Source: Pteria penguin (Eukaryota; Mollusca; Bivalvia; Pterioida; Pteriidae). From it: a stretch of DNA of 64,000 nt. A model generated the notes under the pieces. That model searched no databases. It saw nothing but the letters and a program-made list of their open reading frames with translations, and had not been told where the DNA came from. Made by a program: the position numbers and the translations under genes. Numbering within the stretch: the first letter of the stretch is position 1; every line of letters starts with the position of its first letter. The stretch covers positions 9,289,329 through 9,353,328 of the forward strand of contig CM068590.1 of assembly GCA_035048485.1 (NCBI GenBank), read 5' to 3'. Positions 12,301 to 24,650 of the stretch are shown piece by piece.

Positions 12301-12659
12301 CAATTTTACTTGGAAGTGCTAAAATGTGGGGCTTGCCATTTTGTATTAAATGCTATTAGAGAAGCCTTTATGTTTCTATTTTAAAAGAAATAAGCTCATC
12401 GCATGTCGTGTTTAGAAATTAACGATTTGTATTGGACAGTCTAGGTATTGTAAGGGATGAAATCAAATTGTTGGTGAAGGGCTGTATCAGTGAGGTGAAT
12501 CACATTGTGCGGGTTGTAAACCCCTTGAATTGTATCTTTAACAAATTAGGAAAGCATAGATATGCGTAGGATTGTAGACACGTGAACGTGTTTGCATGTT
12601 TTCTGATTTAGACTAATGGATGTATCAAGCTAGAACATTATTTGACAAGGATGATTTTA

Positions 12660-12800
12660 GCTCACCTGAGCCGAAGGCTTAAGTGAGCTTTTGTGATAGT
12701 GAATTGACCGTCGTCTGTCATCCTTTCGTAAACTTTTCACATTTTGAAGTCCTCCTTAAGCCGGAGAAATTTTTATCAAACTTTGTATACCTGATAAACT
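12660..12800. repeat. Dispersed repeat with hairpin end (GCTCACCTGAGCCGAAGG)
   Basis: GCTCACCTGAGCCGAAGGCT followed by AAGTGAGC forms a short hairpin. This end sequence is familiar to me as a very common repeat terminus in bivalve genomes. Related ends or fragments appear near 13850-13990, 17715-17745 and 34085-34120. Confidence 0.55.
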
Positions 12801-13254
12801 TATAGTACTAGTGGACTTCTACAAAATATGTATTTTTTATTTATCCAACTAAAGCTTTCTGAATTTTCTGTAATGATGTAAGATATGCAATTACATGTAT
12901 TAATTTTGTTTAGTAAAAGGAAAAAAATAATGCTTTTGCGTCCTTTTGCACTTTGTCAATTTTTCTTTGTGTAGTTGCTGGTAATGCATTGTAATTAGTA
13001 TAATTTGAATAAAATAAAAATGGAATAAAAAGCAATTCAAAAATATTTTTGAAATTTCTTTAAGATTGAAAAGGGAGGATATTGTCTGTGTTGTTTATAG
13101 CTACTTTTTCCATTTATTGTCATAGCATGGTAAGTCTGGCGTCTGTTCGTCTGTCTGCTAATTTTCCCCACTGTAGTTGTTTATTATGTCGCTTACGCAG
13201 GAGGTGTTACTGTGCTTGCCACTGATATACTAAGCAGTCCTCTGAATCATCTCA

Positions 13255-13547
13255 AGCCGGTGTGGCCTAATGGATAAGGTGCTCGACTCAACTCATGATC
13301 GAGAGGTCCCGGGTTCGACTCCCGCCCTGGGCACACCGGTGTTCTGTTTTTTGGATGAGACAGTGAAAACCGAGGTCCCGTGTCACGGTAGGCGTGGCAC
13401 GTAAAAGATCCCTCGCTGCTTCAGTGGGTCCGTTGCAAAGGTATAAATTTGTATGCAATGCATCAGACAGATGCCGTCACCATATACGTGAAATAATCGT
13501 GGAGTGACGTAAAACAATAATCAAACAAACAAACAAATCAATCATTC
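13255..13547 (+). mobile_element. tRNA-derived SINE, complete, 11-bp TSD
   Basis: The tRNA-like head has an A box (TGGCCTAATGG) and B box (GGGTTCGACTCCC). A body follows with TTGGATGAGACAGTGAAAAC, GATCCCTCGCTGCTTC and TGGGTCCGTTGCAAAGG, then the tail CACCATATACGTGAAATAAT and a CAAA-rich end. GAATCATCTCA flanks it at 13244-13254 and 13548-13558. Pol III transcription from the internal boxes is expected for such elements. Confidence 0.93.
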
Positions 13548-13558
13548 CGAATCATCTC

Positions 13559-14235
13559 AGTTTTATTCATGTCCTCAGTAAAGTTGGGATCCAAAACTGA
13601 GCAGGCATATTCCAATGAGGTATTCAAACTTCCCTACAACTGTGATGTCTTCGACCAGATTTGTCAAGGGGTGGATCCAGGATTAGGCAAAAACGATATC
13701 CTCCTTTGACAAACTTCTTAAGATCAGTTGCATAGATCATAAATGAATGCGTCAGAGTGATCTAGAAGTCTTGTTGGTTTTGGTTCTTTTCCGAAATCAT
13801 TTTTATGCTTTCTGTTTTGGTTTACCAAATATCTGAAGTTTAATGTTTAAGTTTAATGTGAGCTATTGAGATCACTTCTCCCCACCCCAAATGTCCGTCC
13901 GTCTGTCCGGCCGTCCGTGCTGCGTAAGCCTTTCATATTTCGACTTCTTCAGTATTACTAGAGAGATTCGGATCAAACTTCGTAGTGATGAAATACTCAG
14001 CTGTGGGGTCCTGACAGTCTCACCGTCTTATGATACGATTTTTCACAAATGTATATAAGAAAGCGCGCGAAAACATAACGGACAACTGCGTATTAGATTC
14101 AAAGGATGTCCTTGCATATCCTGCTAGCCCGACGTTCTTTGTAAGATCCACGAATGTTCAGAATATAGAAATTATAGAAAATGTATGCATGTACGGTTCT
14201 TCACTTTGATGGAAAAAGAATAAGAATTCAAGATA
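13559..14235. other. Intergenic, repeat fragments only
   Basis: Contains a fragment at ~13850-13990 with GTCCGTCCGTCTGTCCGGCC, resembling the 12660 repeat family. No exon seen. Confidence 0.4.
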
Positions 14236-14259
14236 ATGATGATGGTGATGGTGATGATG

Positions 14260-14355
<96 letters not shown>

Positions 14356-14365
14356 GTGATGATGA
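14236..14365. repeat. (GAT/GGT)n trinucleotide microsatellite
   Basis: About 130 bases of GATGATGGT-type triplets. All frames are open through it, which produces spurious poly-Met, poly-Asp, poly-His and poly-Ile frames. Confidence 0.97.
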
Positions 14366-16149
14366 TAAGTCGCGTATTTATTAACATGTCTCATAACAGG
14401 TTCATTCTGTTGATTCTTGGTGTTGCATATATGTTCCTCTCTCGTTCCTTTCCGATTTCTCTCTGTTTCTCATTTTCTTTCAGACTTCTCTCAGTCCCTC
14501 AGCTTCTATCAGACTTTTCTCAGTTCCTTAATATCTTTCAAATTTCTCATTACTGTCAGACGTATCTAAGTTTATCAATTCCGTTCAAACTTCTTTCAGT
14601 CTCTTCTATCCCCATACATATCCGGTTTTGTTGAGCGGTAGCTGACTATAGACTACAGTTGTTTTTTTTTTTTCGTGTTGTTTATTTTGTAAATTAAAAA
14701 ATCATTGCAAAAATCCCACCGCTTTTTTTCTGAAATTTATGTATGTTGTCCTACTACATAAGAGCTGTCATTTCTTCTTCTGCAGAAAAAAATGTTTATG
14801 CCAAAAACTCAAAATATCTATCAATACACATCTTAACCCCTATGACCTCACTCTCAGGTCTTGCAGTAGTGTACTCATGGGACAACATTTCAGCCTCATG
14901 ACCTTCAGACATGTACCAAAAAAGCTTTAATATAATTTTTATTTTGTTTTCAAACTCTTTTCTACCAGAGGGCATGTTTAAATCACAATAAACAGCATGG
15001 TAAATAAATTGAAAAATATGTAAATATTCATTTTGGGGGACTATGTGCGTGGTACATGAAACAAGGGAGGAAACTGTAGTCTATGGTCAGCTTATGCTAT
15101 CACCCTCTCGACGTGGTCCAGGTCCGCGTCCATAATGCTAGGAAGTTTCATTGCTTTAATATGAGGCATAGAATGTTCAAACTTACACCAGTGATGCATC
15201 TATACGTGTTATGGAGGAATCCAGTTTCACATGATGTTGTGTTTGAAATAGGCAAGCACATTAAGTTCCCTTCGATACATTATGCCTCCTTTTTAACAAC
15301 AAAATAATTCCGATTTTTCGAGACACCTTACACTTCGGTTTTCGTAGGTTTTCGTATATACTAGCGTGTTATACAAGTTCTTGTCCTGTCTTAAAGCCAA
15401 AAGTGAAAGTTTCAGAACATATCGCGTAAGCGTTCTGAGTTGATTAGAGTTGTTTGGTATTTCCTTAGTATGCCTCTTACATCCGGTAGAAGTTTATAAT
15501 GTGTAAGAACTATCGCACTTATTTCTCATGATTCACCATGCCTTTCTTATTCAATAAGTCATCTTTGTCTACTTCACTAAGTTGTTGTCTTTCAATGTTT
15601 CGTGCTGTATCCCTTCAGTTTATGGTCACACTGGAATGAATCTCCCTTTACATAAGTAGGAGACCAGGGACAGATCCAGGTTTTGGAGTGTGTGTGTAGT
15701 CGTGGGGGTTGGGGGGGGGGGCGTTTCAGGCTATGGTTCTCAGCAGGTCCAGGGCGGAACCCTGGTGGGGGATCCTGGAAGGCGAAGCCCCCGGAAACTC
15801 GTGCAATTTGGCCATTTTTGGTCCTAAAATTGCACATTTTCACTTCAAAGAGTCGGTACCGCAGCTGCCATGTAAAGGAAGCTTTTGGTGATCTTATTCA
15901 TGTCTTGTCCATTTCCTGTTCTTGTTGTACATTTGGTGGATTTTGTCAAACAGCCGAGTCAGATTTGATCTTTTAATAAATCTGATTCAAGTGTATTGCA
16001 AAATCCACCATCATTATTTCAAGTAGACAAAAGTGAAACATCTTTACTAAGCGAATATAGAAACTTTTGAAAAAAAAAATGTGTTACGACCTGCCATGAA
16101 TGCTTTTCAGTAAGGAAAGGGTGCTTTGGGGTTGAAGCCCTGTTCCTAA
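14366..16149. other. Intergenic, no gene; decayed repeat at 15660-15900
   Basis: 15660-15900 holds a G-rich segment with GGTCCAGGGCGGAACCCTGG and GGCGAAGCCCCCGGAAACTC, a style seen in dispersed mollusc repeats. Short (+) frames nearby (14739-14930, 15083-15307) are unrecognised. Confidence 0.4.
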
Positions 16150-16250
16150 CCAAATTATTATTATTATTATCATTGTTATTATCATTATTATTATTATTAT
16201 TAATAATAATTTTATTATTATTATTATTAATAATATTATTATTATTGCAG
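16150..16250. repeat. (ATT)n microsatellite, inverted halves
   Basis: A TTA-type triplet tract runs into an ATTAATAATAAT tract and back, so parts can fold on themselves. Confidence 0.93.
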
Positions 16251-16341
16251 AGCACATATCATTGACACCTCAAAACACATTCACAATATACAGATATATA
16301 GTCAGAATGACAATGGATATCCAAGCATAAGACTTACAGCA

Positions 16342-16426
16342 CACACACACAAACACACACACATATACATACATACATACATACATACATACATGCGTAC
16401 ATACATACATACATACATACATACAT
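16342..16426. repeat. (AC)n and (CATA)n microsatellite
   Basis: ACACAC dinucleotides run into a CATACATA tetranucleotide tract with one CATGCG interruption. Confidence 0.96.
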
Positions 16427-16932
16427 AACAATAAACTGACAAACTCATACATTTATTTTCCAAACTATATTTTCTTTTTCCTCACATCCGATTTACAACT
16501 TTCGGTAGTTATTCCTATATTCAAAAGTAATAATGATGTTCTAAAATATGTATGCAGAATTACTAACTAGGCAATTAATATATGTTATTTTATGTATATG
16601 CAAGCACACACATCCAGGTAAGAATCCATTCAGCATATTTTTACATATATATGTATATATTCTTTTGAAAGTTATAAATTACTTAAAATTATATGGGCAG
16701 CTTGACAATTTACTTTGAAGGCATAACTGTGTTAAGAAAAGTATGGTTTTCCTGGACATTTATAATTACGGGAAAAACTCTGCATACTTATTGTTAAATA
16801 AAAACATAAAAAGTATTCTTTAATCGCTCAGTATTCTTAAAGGCATTTAGTTTAATATACTGAACGCGTGTTTGAGTACTCAATTTGTTGAATTTCGCGT
16901 TCGATTCGCCTTGATGTCCACAGCACGCTTTT

Positions 16933-17020
16933 CAGGAATTTCGAGCCCAAGCGACACGTGGTTAGTAATCGGTTAGAATTTCGAGCCCAAGCGACACGTG
17001 GTTAGTAATCGGTTAGAATT
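16933..17020. repeat. 40-bp direct tandem duplication
   Basis: TCGAGCCCAAGCGACACGTG starts at 16941 and again at 16981, followed in each copy by GTTAGTAATCGGTTAGAATT. The two copies are identical over 40 bases, so the event is recent. Confidence 0.93.
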
Positions 17021-17794
17021 TCATGCATTCATTGAGAGTAATCAAGGTATTGAAACAGGGAAAAAACCTTGTTTTGGGGATTAAACTTTGATTGATAGAT
17101 GCCTCATGACTGAAAATGATCGTTTGCCTTCATTTCATGACGAGACTTATAGTACTTCATCCATACCCAGCTTCAACAAAATCTTTTTAATTCTGAATAA
17201 GAAGTCCATCTAAGTTTATTATTACAAAATAATAGTTATGTCCCCCTTTTTTATCTGAAAATGGGAAAAACCCACAGAAATTATTTCTGTATTCCATTTC
17301 TTTCAAAGTACATTCACTTACCGTAAAACCAGTTAAACCAAACATAACAGGGGAAAAAGGTAAAGAAAAAGGCTTGTCGGAAATGGGTGTTTAATTTCAA
17401 AGAGAATAGATGTTAAAAGCAGATCATACACTACAAGTACACGTATATCAATTTGATCAGTATCTGTCGAGTGGTTAAGGAGAAGTTGAAATGAGAAAAG
17501 TCAATGGACGACGTACAGACAACAGAAAATGACTGACAGTATGCTTTGAAATCAAATATGTTTATATGAATATTGCCTATGTTGTCCTGTCTTGGATAGA
17601 TCTATCTGAAAATTAACAACACTTATGGGGGACCTAAATGTGTTTTTCACCCTCACTTAGTTTCATCAAAATCATTCAAATAAATTACAAATGAAAATGT
17701 GACAGACAGGCAATTGTTCATTTGAGCCTTTCGCTCAAATGACATAAAAAGTGAAATCATAACCCAATCCAAAGTACAACAACTCAATACATGA
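17021..17794. other. Intergenic, no gene recognised
   Basis: AT-rich spacer. A short inverted repeat TTTGAGCCTTTCGCTCAAAT at ~17721-17740 is probably the end of a dispersed repeat. Confidence 0.4.
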
Positions 17795-17806
17795 TGTATA
17801 ACACTC

Positions 17807-17909
17807 TATCTTATTAAAACCATATCTTTATTCCGCTTCTCTATTTGTTCCATTGCATGTAAAGATCTGGTGAAGCCCCATAAGGGTTCACGTTCTGGTG
17901 ACCTCTGAT
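17807..17909. repeat. Left terminal inverted repeat of the 3.8-kb transposon
   Basis: It pairs with 21479-21580 and ends inward at GACCTCTGAT, after which the two sides stop matching. Confidence 0.9.
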
Positions 17910-18307
17910 GACGTCTCAGTCACCGAAACCGTTATTTTCCATAGCCAATCAGTGAATCGGTTATGCACGTGGTAGTGACGCAATATGTAACAAACACCGT
18001 TCAAAGACTACCTTGTGGTAACTAGGTCAAAGGTTTTTTTTCAGATTTCAATTAAATATAACCTTGTTATATATCAATAGAAAGGATTTTTCAAGAGAAG
18101 AACAATGGTGCTAATTTTATTCAAATAGCACAATGTATAAGAAAGTTATAGGCATTTTAAGAATCATAAGTCGTGAAATCATTTCTGTCGGCAATACTTT
18201 CAACTACAAAATCTGCATATCGGTTACCTTTACTGTTGAGATGGACACTTATTATGTCATATATGCCACTGTCCCATCATTTTGACAAATAAAAACAAAT
18301 GTTCCTT

Positions 18308-21170
18308 CTAAACCACTATTTGTAGATCACCAGCTTTGTAATCTTCGTTCAGTTGGTATGTATATATGGCTGTGTCGTTCTCGAATTTCACATTGCACCA
18401 CGCTGGATATCCAGGAAGCTGAATAACAAATTTTACAATGAAAGGTTGTTAAAGTTCTTTTGTATTTCGTATATTTCTTTCTTTTATCCTGTGTTGAAGC
18501 AACTCAGTTCCTAAAATTAAAGGGTATTTATTTTATGGTATGGGAGGTAACTCAGAAAACTTTTGAAATACTTTTCACACTTGTTTGATTAGGTTGTGGT
18601 AATGATAAATTTCACATCAAATTTTGGTTTTTTGAGGTGGAAAAACATGTATATATAACATGAAAGAAATTTACATAACATTATCATTAAAAGATTGATT
18701 ATTTTACCATATTTAAATAGTTTCTTCATTATTTCAAATTATAAAATCCCTCAGTATTGTTCAACATCACATTAGGTAATAATATTCGACCAACACATTT
18801 AGCATATGGTAATGTGTGCAGAGAAGTAAACATTCATATAAGCTAGTATATAGGCAGACAGTGGTGCAAATGACTATATAAAGATAAGGCATACTGAAAG
18901 CCAAGAAGGAAGCGAACAGCATTCTCCTACAGCAAGAAGTATGTGAACATGCAACATTTACCTACACCAAGGATATATATGGGTACTACAGGATGTTAAT
19001 AAGTATTAAACACACACAAAATAAAAGGCTTACCTGTCAGCAAAATATTTTGTAATGACGGTTTCAGTCATCTAAACTTAGGTAAAATAAGAAACAGTTT
19101 ATTTGATCCTGCTTTGTTGCGAATTCAGACTCAAAGTTGACACATCAAAAATCACTGTAAATGCCAAAAAGTTTTTTTCTTTCCTGCAACAAACAAACAT
19201 AAGAACCTTCAAGGACAGAAAAAAATTACCTTTGATATTACAAATCCAATTTCCCAATTCTCCTCCCCGTCGGTGAGGAATTTCATTCTTCTTTTTTTTT
19301 TCCAACAAATATCTGGCCCTCATCTTCCTCTGCAACTCTAGAGTATGTATCCTGAACCAGACTTTTAAGGTTTTGCGTCAGTTCTTCGATGGTCAACAGA
19401 ATCCTTTTCCTGTCAACACATTTAGAAAGTGCATATACATTTTTATCATCATTTGACCTTTGCTTAATGACTTCTTTCCGAAATGAAAATTGAGCTTTCA
19501 AACTTTCCATTTTCTCCTTTTTAGTTTTACATGTAGATAAAAATGATCAACTTGATCTACTGTTTGCCAAAGCCCCCATTCTAATATTTTGTCTGTGTGC
19601 CTTTGCAATTTTGCCACTCTTTGTTGTTCCATTTCTTCAGCTACTCTCAGTTTCTCTTAACACAATTTCTTTTCGCTTTGCTTCTATTTCTGTTTTTCTC
19701 TGCTTGAATTTTTCCCTCACACTATTGACATCACTTGCAGCAGCTACCAGTTTATCACTATTTCTGTGACTCTCTAGCCATTTAGAAGTTTTGTTGTGAC
19801 AAAACATTATGATGGCCTCTTTTGCTATTGTAGTAACGCTGGGTTTTTCCCGTAACAGCCTGTCAACGTGTCCAAAGATAGATTCAGAAAATTTGTTATG
19901 CTTCGGAACTGCACGCCATTTCTCTCTCTCACGGTCAGAAGAATTCTCAAAATTACCATCAAGGTAATCTACAGTCTCCTCACGGTTAAACTTAGAGCTG
20001 TTAACACAGATTTTAATATGCTAACCACCAATCCATCATGGGTCCATGGTTCAATGAGAGACCGGTATACAAGTCTCTTCAAAACGACTGAAGGACAGCA
20101 TAATTCCACCTTCAATAAAGGTCTCGGTCTTGTCTATACACTCATCTAAATAGTAAGCCGGCGTGGCCTAGTGGTATCGCGTCGGACTCCTAATCGGGAG
20201 GCCGGGGTTCGAGTCCCGCTCTGGTCAAGCCGGTGTTCTGTCTTTCGGATGAGACAGTAAAAACCGAGGCCCCGTGTCGTGATATGCATGACACGTTAAA
20301 GATCCCTTACTGCTTCGGGTGGGTCCGTTGCAAAGGTCAAAATTTGTATGCCCTGCATCAGGCCGATGCCGTCACCATATACGTGAAATATTCGTGGTGT
20401 GACGTTAAAACAAAAATCAAATCAAATCAAATCATCTAAATAGCTGATTATTTCTTTGTAATATGGAGGCACGTCCATGATATGAATGTTCATATCCTCT
20501 ACAAGGCACCATAATGGTGTAGTGATGAAATATAAGACCCAAGGCCTTGCAACCTGTCAAATACTCTGGGGTTTCCATATCAAACTTGATGGAGCGCAGA
20601 AGTCTGTTTGATTGGTCACCATTTAAGTATTCCACGATTTTCTCATGCATGAAGAAAACATCTGTGGCACTTGAAAAGAGAATGTTGACTCGATTTCCAT
20701 GAAAGCGTTGTGTTGGGACACTTTTAAGATGGTTTTCCTTAAGAAAATCTCAAACAAACAAATGAAAAGGTCCGTATACTCCACTTTTCTCATCACCGCC
20801 ACATGCGAACCCTTTACTGGTAGTCCGAATAAGTCTAAACGACCCAGCTTCTTGTCTCCTTTTGAATGTTTTGTAAAAAAATTGGCGGTTCACTGTCAAA
20901 AAGAACATTTTCAACCTCGTGGGGCGATTTTGCTGCTGCCTCTGCAATAAGGACCAGGGCATGTAGCCCACAAAAAAGTTTGAAAATTTGCTTATGGATA
21001 ACTGCTCAGCTATAGTCATGTCTCCCCAAGCCTGTCCTAAATCCTCCATTATAACTAACTTTCGGTATTCCTCCAATAGTTCATTGAACAACAAGTTTCC
21101 TCCCTATCTTGCAATGTCTCAGATATCTGCTTTTGAGTCAATACCAATCTCTGAATGTTCATGTTGTTCA
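18308..21170 (-). pseudogene. Broken transposon-encoded protein (unclassified)
   Basis: The conceptual product runs right to left in several frames. 20750-21094 reads 'EYRKLVIMEDLGQAWGDMTI' and 'FVGYMPWSLLQRQQQNRPT'. 20455-20730 reads 'NRVNILFSSATDVFFMHEKI' and 'TPEYLTGCKALGLIFHHYT'. About 19680-19960 reads 'SESIFGHVDRLLREKPSVTT' and 'KEAIIMFCHNKTSKWLESHR'. A Lys/Glu-rich, coiled-coil-like stretch follows at 19283-19720. A last exon at 18308-18419 (acceptor AG, stop TAG at 18308-18310) reads 'LPGYPAWCNVKFENDTAIYT'. At least two frame changes, internal stops and the SINE break it. Its position between the terminal repeats suggests a transposase or accessory protein. I see no diagnostic catalytic motif. 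Confidence 0.65.
20154..20431 (+). mobile_element. tRNA-derived SINE nested in the transposon, 12-bp TSD
   Basis: Head with A box (TGGCCTAGTGG) and B box (GGGTTCGAGTCCC). The body contains TTCGGATGAGACAGTAAAAA, AAGATCCCTTACTGCTTCGG and TGGGTCCGTTGCAAAGG; the tail contains CACCATATACGTGAAATATT and ends in ATCAAATCAAATCAAA. The exact duplication TCATCTAAATAG lies at 20142-20153 and 20432-20443. The host sequence on both sides is the transposon's coding remnant. Confidence 0.96.
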
Positions 21171-21478
21171 CAGTAGATTTACTGGGCAGTTTGTTGGGAT
21201 CAAGTTAGCTACTTTTAAGACGGCGGATATGACTGGTGAGACATTGCTTAATGATACATTACAATTCAGTAATTCGTAAACACATTTTTATGTTGAAGGG
21301 AGATAAACTTTTGCATCTTCATCATAAAGTATGATTTGATGATCGTCAATAAGCAGTCTCAAATACTCATCTTCCTCTTTGATATCATTCACTTCCTTTT
21401 GTACTTTGTGGGTCACGCACTCTGTGGATGTTAATTTCATCTCTAGGATTTTGTAGCCGATCCACTGACTGGCTCAAA

Positions 21479-21580
21479 ATCAGAGGTCACCAGAACGTGA
21501 CCCCTTACGGGGTTTCACTAGATCTTTATACGTAATTGAACAAATAGAGAAGCGGAATAAAGATATGGTTTTAATCAGAT
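21479..21580. repeat. Right terminal inverted repeat of the 3.8-kb transposon
   Basis: Reverse complement of the left repeat with about ten differences, for example CAATTACGTATAAAG for CCATTGCATGTAAAG. Confidence 0.9.
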
Positions 21581-21592
21581 TGTATAACACTC

Positions 21593-22845
21593 AACCTATG
21601 TGTACTATTATATTAATCAAGTAGCAATCATATACTTCTAGTTTAAAATAATAATAAAAAAAATCACGTTGAATGTCGTTTTAAATACTGGCCTTGGTCC
21701 GATTCTATAAATACTGGCCTTGGTCTTATTCTATAAGGAACTGGCGTTTATACTTCGACTGAATTGTTTTCTATTTGACTTGTCCAAAAAATTCGAATTG
21801 TAGACAACTGTATGTATAAATATTTCAACAAAGAAACAAGAACAACAACTGTTCACTTGAAAATTATTCTTGTCTCTAGTGACTTTAATCTGAATATTAG
21901 ATAGGTTTGTATAGTAACACAACTTGATGTTTATCAATGGAGTATATTCCATACATTAGACGTTGGGTCTGACTTCAGGCAGCGTTAAAATTTCTACAGA
22001 AAATGCAAAGTTTTATAGTGAATTGCATTCTGATCAAAACACTAAAATCGTCATCGTGTAAGTCAACTCGGTTTATAATAGTTAACACTTAACACGATTA
22101 GTAAAGTCAGAGGGAGCAAAATTAGAAATGTTTTCGTTCGTGTTAGTCAGAGATTCTGTAATGATAATCCGGTGTTTTTGTCGCATCTCCAAAAGAGTTA
22201 AAATGCCATTTGCTGGATAAAAACTGGTATTTGGATAAAAAATATTATAATTGTAAAAAAAAAAAAAGAAGAAATATTAAAAATTAAGAATAACTTGGCA
22301 TTTATAAGGGTATAATACATGGTAACAATGTGAAATGCGAAAGCAACTGGTGTCACATGACACTGGCATTAACAACGATACTGTGTAACGCAGTGAATAA
22401 CAAGAATAAAAATATGGACAACAACTAAAGTGTTGAACAGTGCTTCCACCATTGGGTTGATAGTAGAACATAAAACTTTGGTAGAAACTATAAAAAAGGT
22501 GCCCATAAACTTTAAATGTGTGCTTCATATTGATAGTCTAGATATGGGCTATTTATAGTGGGTAGGGCGTGTACAAATGACTTCCCATTGCTGTCAATAC
22601 CTGTCATACCTGTCAATGTGTTTTGGGTATCTTAAAGGTTTATGTGCTTAAGAGGTTATTTTTAAGGAACATATCAAAACTATCAAGGCTGTTCATTATC
22701 TTTACTATATCATAACATGTATTGAATTAAGAACCAGTAACAATAATTATGATTTGTGTGGGGTGAAAAACGAACTCCAAACAACCGTTGTAACATGAAC
22801 AGGCAACGTCATCACATAGCTTAAAGTGTCGCATATTGGGAGCAT
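21593..22845. other. Intergenic, no gene recognised
   Basis: AT-rich. There is a 27-base direct repeat of ATACTGGCCTTGGTC at ~21685-21730 and an A-rich tract near 22256. Nothing else stands out. Confidence 0.4.
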
Positions 22846-24650
22846 ACAAATTCTACTTAACAAACATTACATGTACAGCACACCCTGTCATAATGAATTT
22901 CACAGATGGATCACACCCTGTCATAATAAATAAGAATAGTAAACCACACCGTAAAAACTTTGTAGGCGCAGCACAACCTCTGATAACAATCCTCTTATAA
23001 CATACATTACTTAGTGCAGCACACCCTCTCATAACAAAATTTACAGGTGCAGCACACCTTCTTATAACATGCATTGCTTAATACAGCACAAGCTCTCATA
23101 ACTTAGTACAGCACACCCACTTAACAAACATTCCAAGAGCAGCACACCCTTGTACAATAAATATTACAAGAGCAGCATACCCTCTCATTCCAAACACTGC
23201 TTATAATAAATACTACCTAGTGAGCACACTCTCTCATAACAAACATTACAAGGGGAGCACACCTTCTCATAACAACCAACCTCTTATAGAATTTACAGGA
23301 GCAGCACATCCTCTTATAACATACATTAATTTATGCAGCACACCTTTCATTACAAACACTACCTAGTGCAGCACAGCTTCTCATACCTGAATTTACAGGT
23401 GCAGTACACCCTCATATACATTGCTTAGTGCAACACAAGCAATCATAAACATTACTCAGTGCAGCACACCCTCTCATAATCACAAACATTACTTGGCACA
23501 GCACACCTTCTTATAATACATATAAGCTCTCATAGCAAAGATTATTTAGTGCAGCATGCCATATAAAAATAGACTTGACAAGAGCACCCTCTTTAAACAC
23601 ACTGTACAGATGCAGCAAACCCCTTTCATAACAAACACTGTCAAGTGCAGCACATCCTCTAATGACAAACATTACTTAGTACAGCACACCTCTCATTACA
23701 AACACTACTTAGTGCAGCACACCCTCTGATGACAAACTTTACTTAGGGCAGCACATGCACTCATGACTAACACTACTTAGTGTAGCACACCCTCTCATAA
23801 CAAACATTACCTAGTGAAGCACACCCTCTCATAACAAACATTACCAAGTTCTGCACATCCTCTCATAACAAACACTACCAAGTGCAGCACACCCTCTTAC
23901 AACAAACATTATCTAGTGAAGCACACCCTCTCATAACAAACATTACCAAGTGCTGCACATCCTCTCATAACAAACATTACTTTGTATTGCACACCCTTTC
24001 ATAACAAACACTATGAAGTGCAGTACACCCTCTAATGACAAACTTGACTTAGTGCAGCACATGTGCTCATAACAAAACCCTCATTAAAAGCACAACTTAG
24101 TGCAACCCTCTCATCATATACATTATGAGCGCAGCACACCCTTTCATAACAAACATTACTTAGTGAGGAAACCCTCTCATTACACCCACTACTAAGTGCA
24201 GCAGACCCTCTCATCACAAACACTACTTTGTACAGCACACCCTCTCATTACAAACAACACTTAGTGTAGCACAATCTCATTGCAAGCATTACTTAGTGCA
24301 GCACACCCTCTCATTACAAACATCACTTAGTGCAGCAGACCCTCTCATTACAAACACCACTTAGTGCAATACACCCTCTCATTACAAACACTACTTAGTG
24401 CAGCTTACCCTCTAATGACAAACTTCATTTAGTGCAGCATATGTGCTCATAACAAATGCTACATAGTGCAGTACACCCTCTCATTAAAAGCAAACTTAGT
24501 GCAACCCTCTCATTATATACATCACGAGTGCAGCACACCCTCTCATTTCAAACACTACTTAGTGAAGCACACCCTCTGATTACAAAAATTAGTGCAGCAC
24601 ACCCTCTCATTACAAACATTACTTAGTGCAGCACACCCTCTCATAAGAAG
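22846..24650. repeat. 34-bp minisatellite array, 1.8 kb
   Basis: About 50 imperfect copies of a unit near CTTAGTGCAGCACACCCTCT followed by CATAACAAACATTA. The left third is the most diverged, with indels. The right end (24230-24650) is the most regular. Confidence 0.95.

Larger units (their letters stand above)
17807..21580 (-). mobile_element. 3.8-kb DNA transposon with ~100-bp TIRs, degraded
   Basis: Terminal inverted repeats at 17807-17909 and 21479-21580 are ~90% identical (shared ATTAAAACCATATCTTTATT, then CACGTTCTGGTGACCTCTGA). TGTATAACACTC flanks both ends (17795-17806 and 21581-21592), a candidate 12-bp target-site duplication. Between the ends are minus-strand coding remnants of one multi-exon protein, broken by stops and frame shifts and by a SINE at 20154-20431. 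I do not recognise the superfamily. A 12-base duplication is unusual, so the borders may be off by a few bases. Confidence 0.85.

Noticed and set aside
13255..13335. Functional tRNA genes at the SINE heads
   Set aside because: A and B boxes are present, but each is fused to the same SINE body and tail with target-site duplications, and the acceptor stems do not form normal pairs.
14158..14634. Poly-His, poly-Ile, poly-Met and poly-Asp proteins
   Set aside because: All are frames through a GAT/GGT trinucleotide microsatellite.
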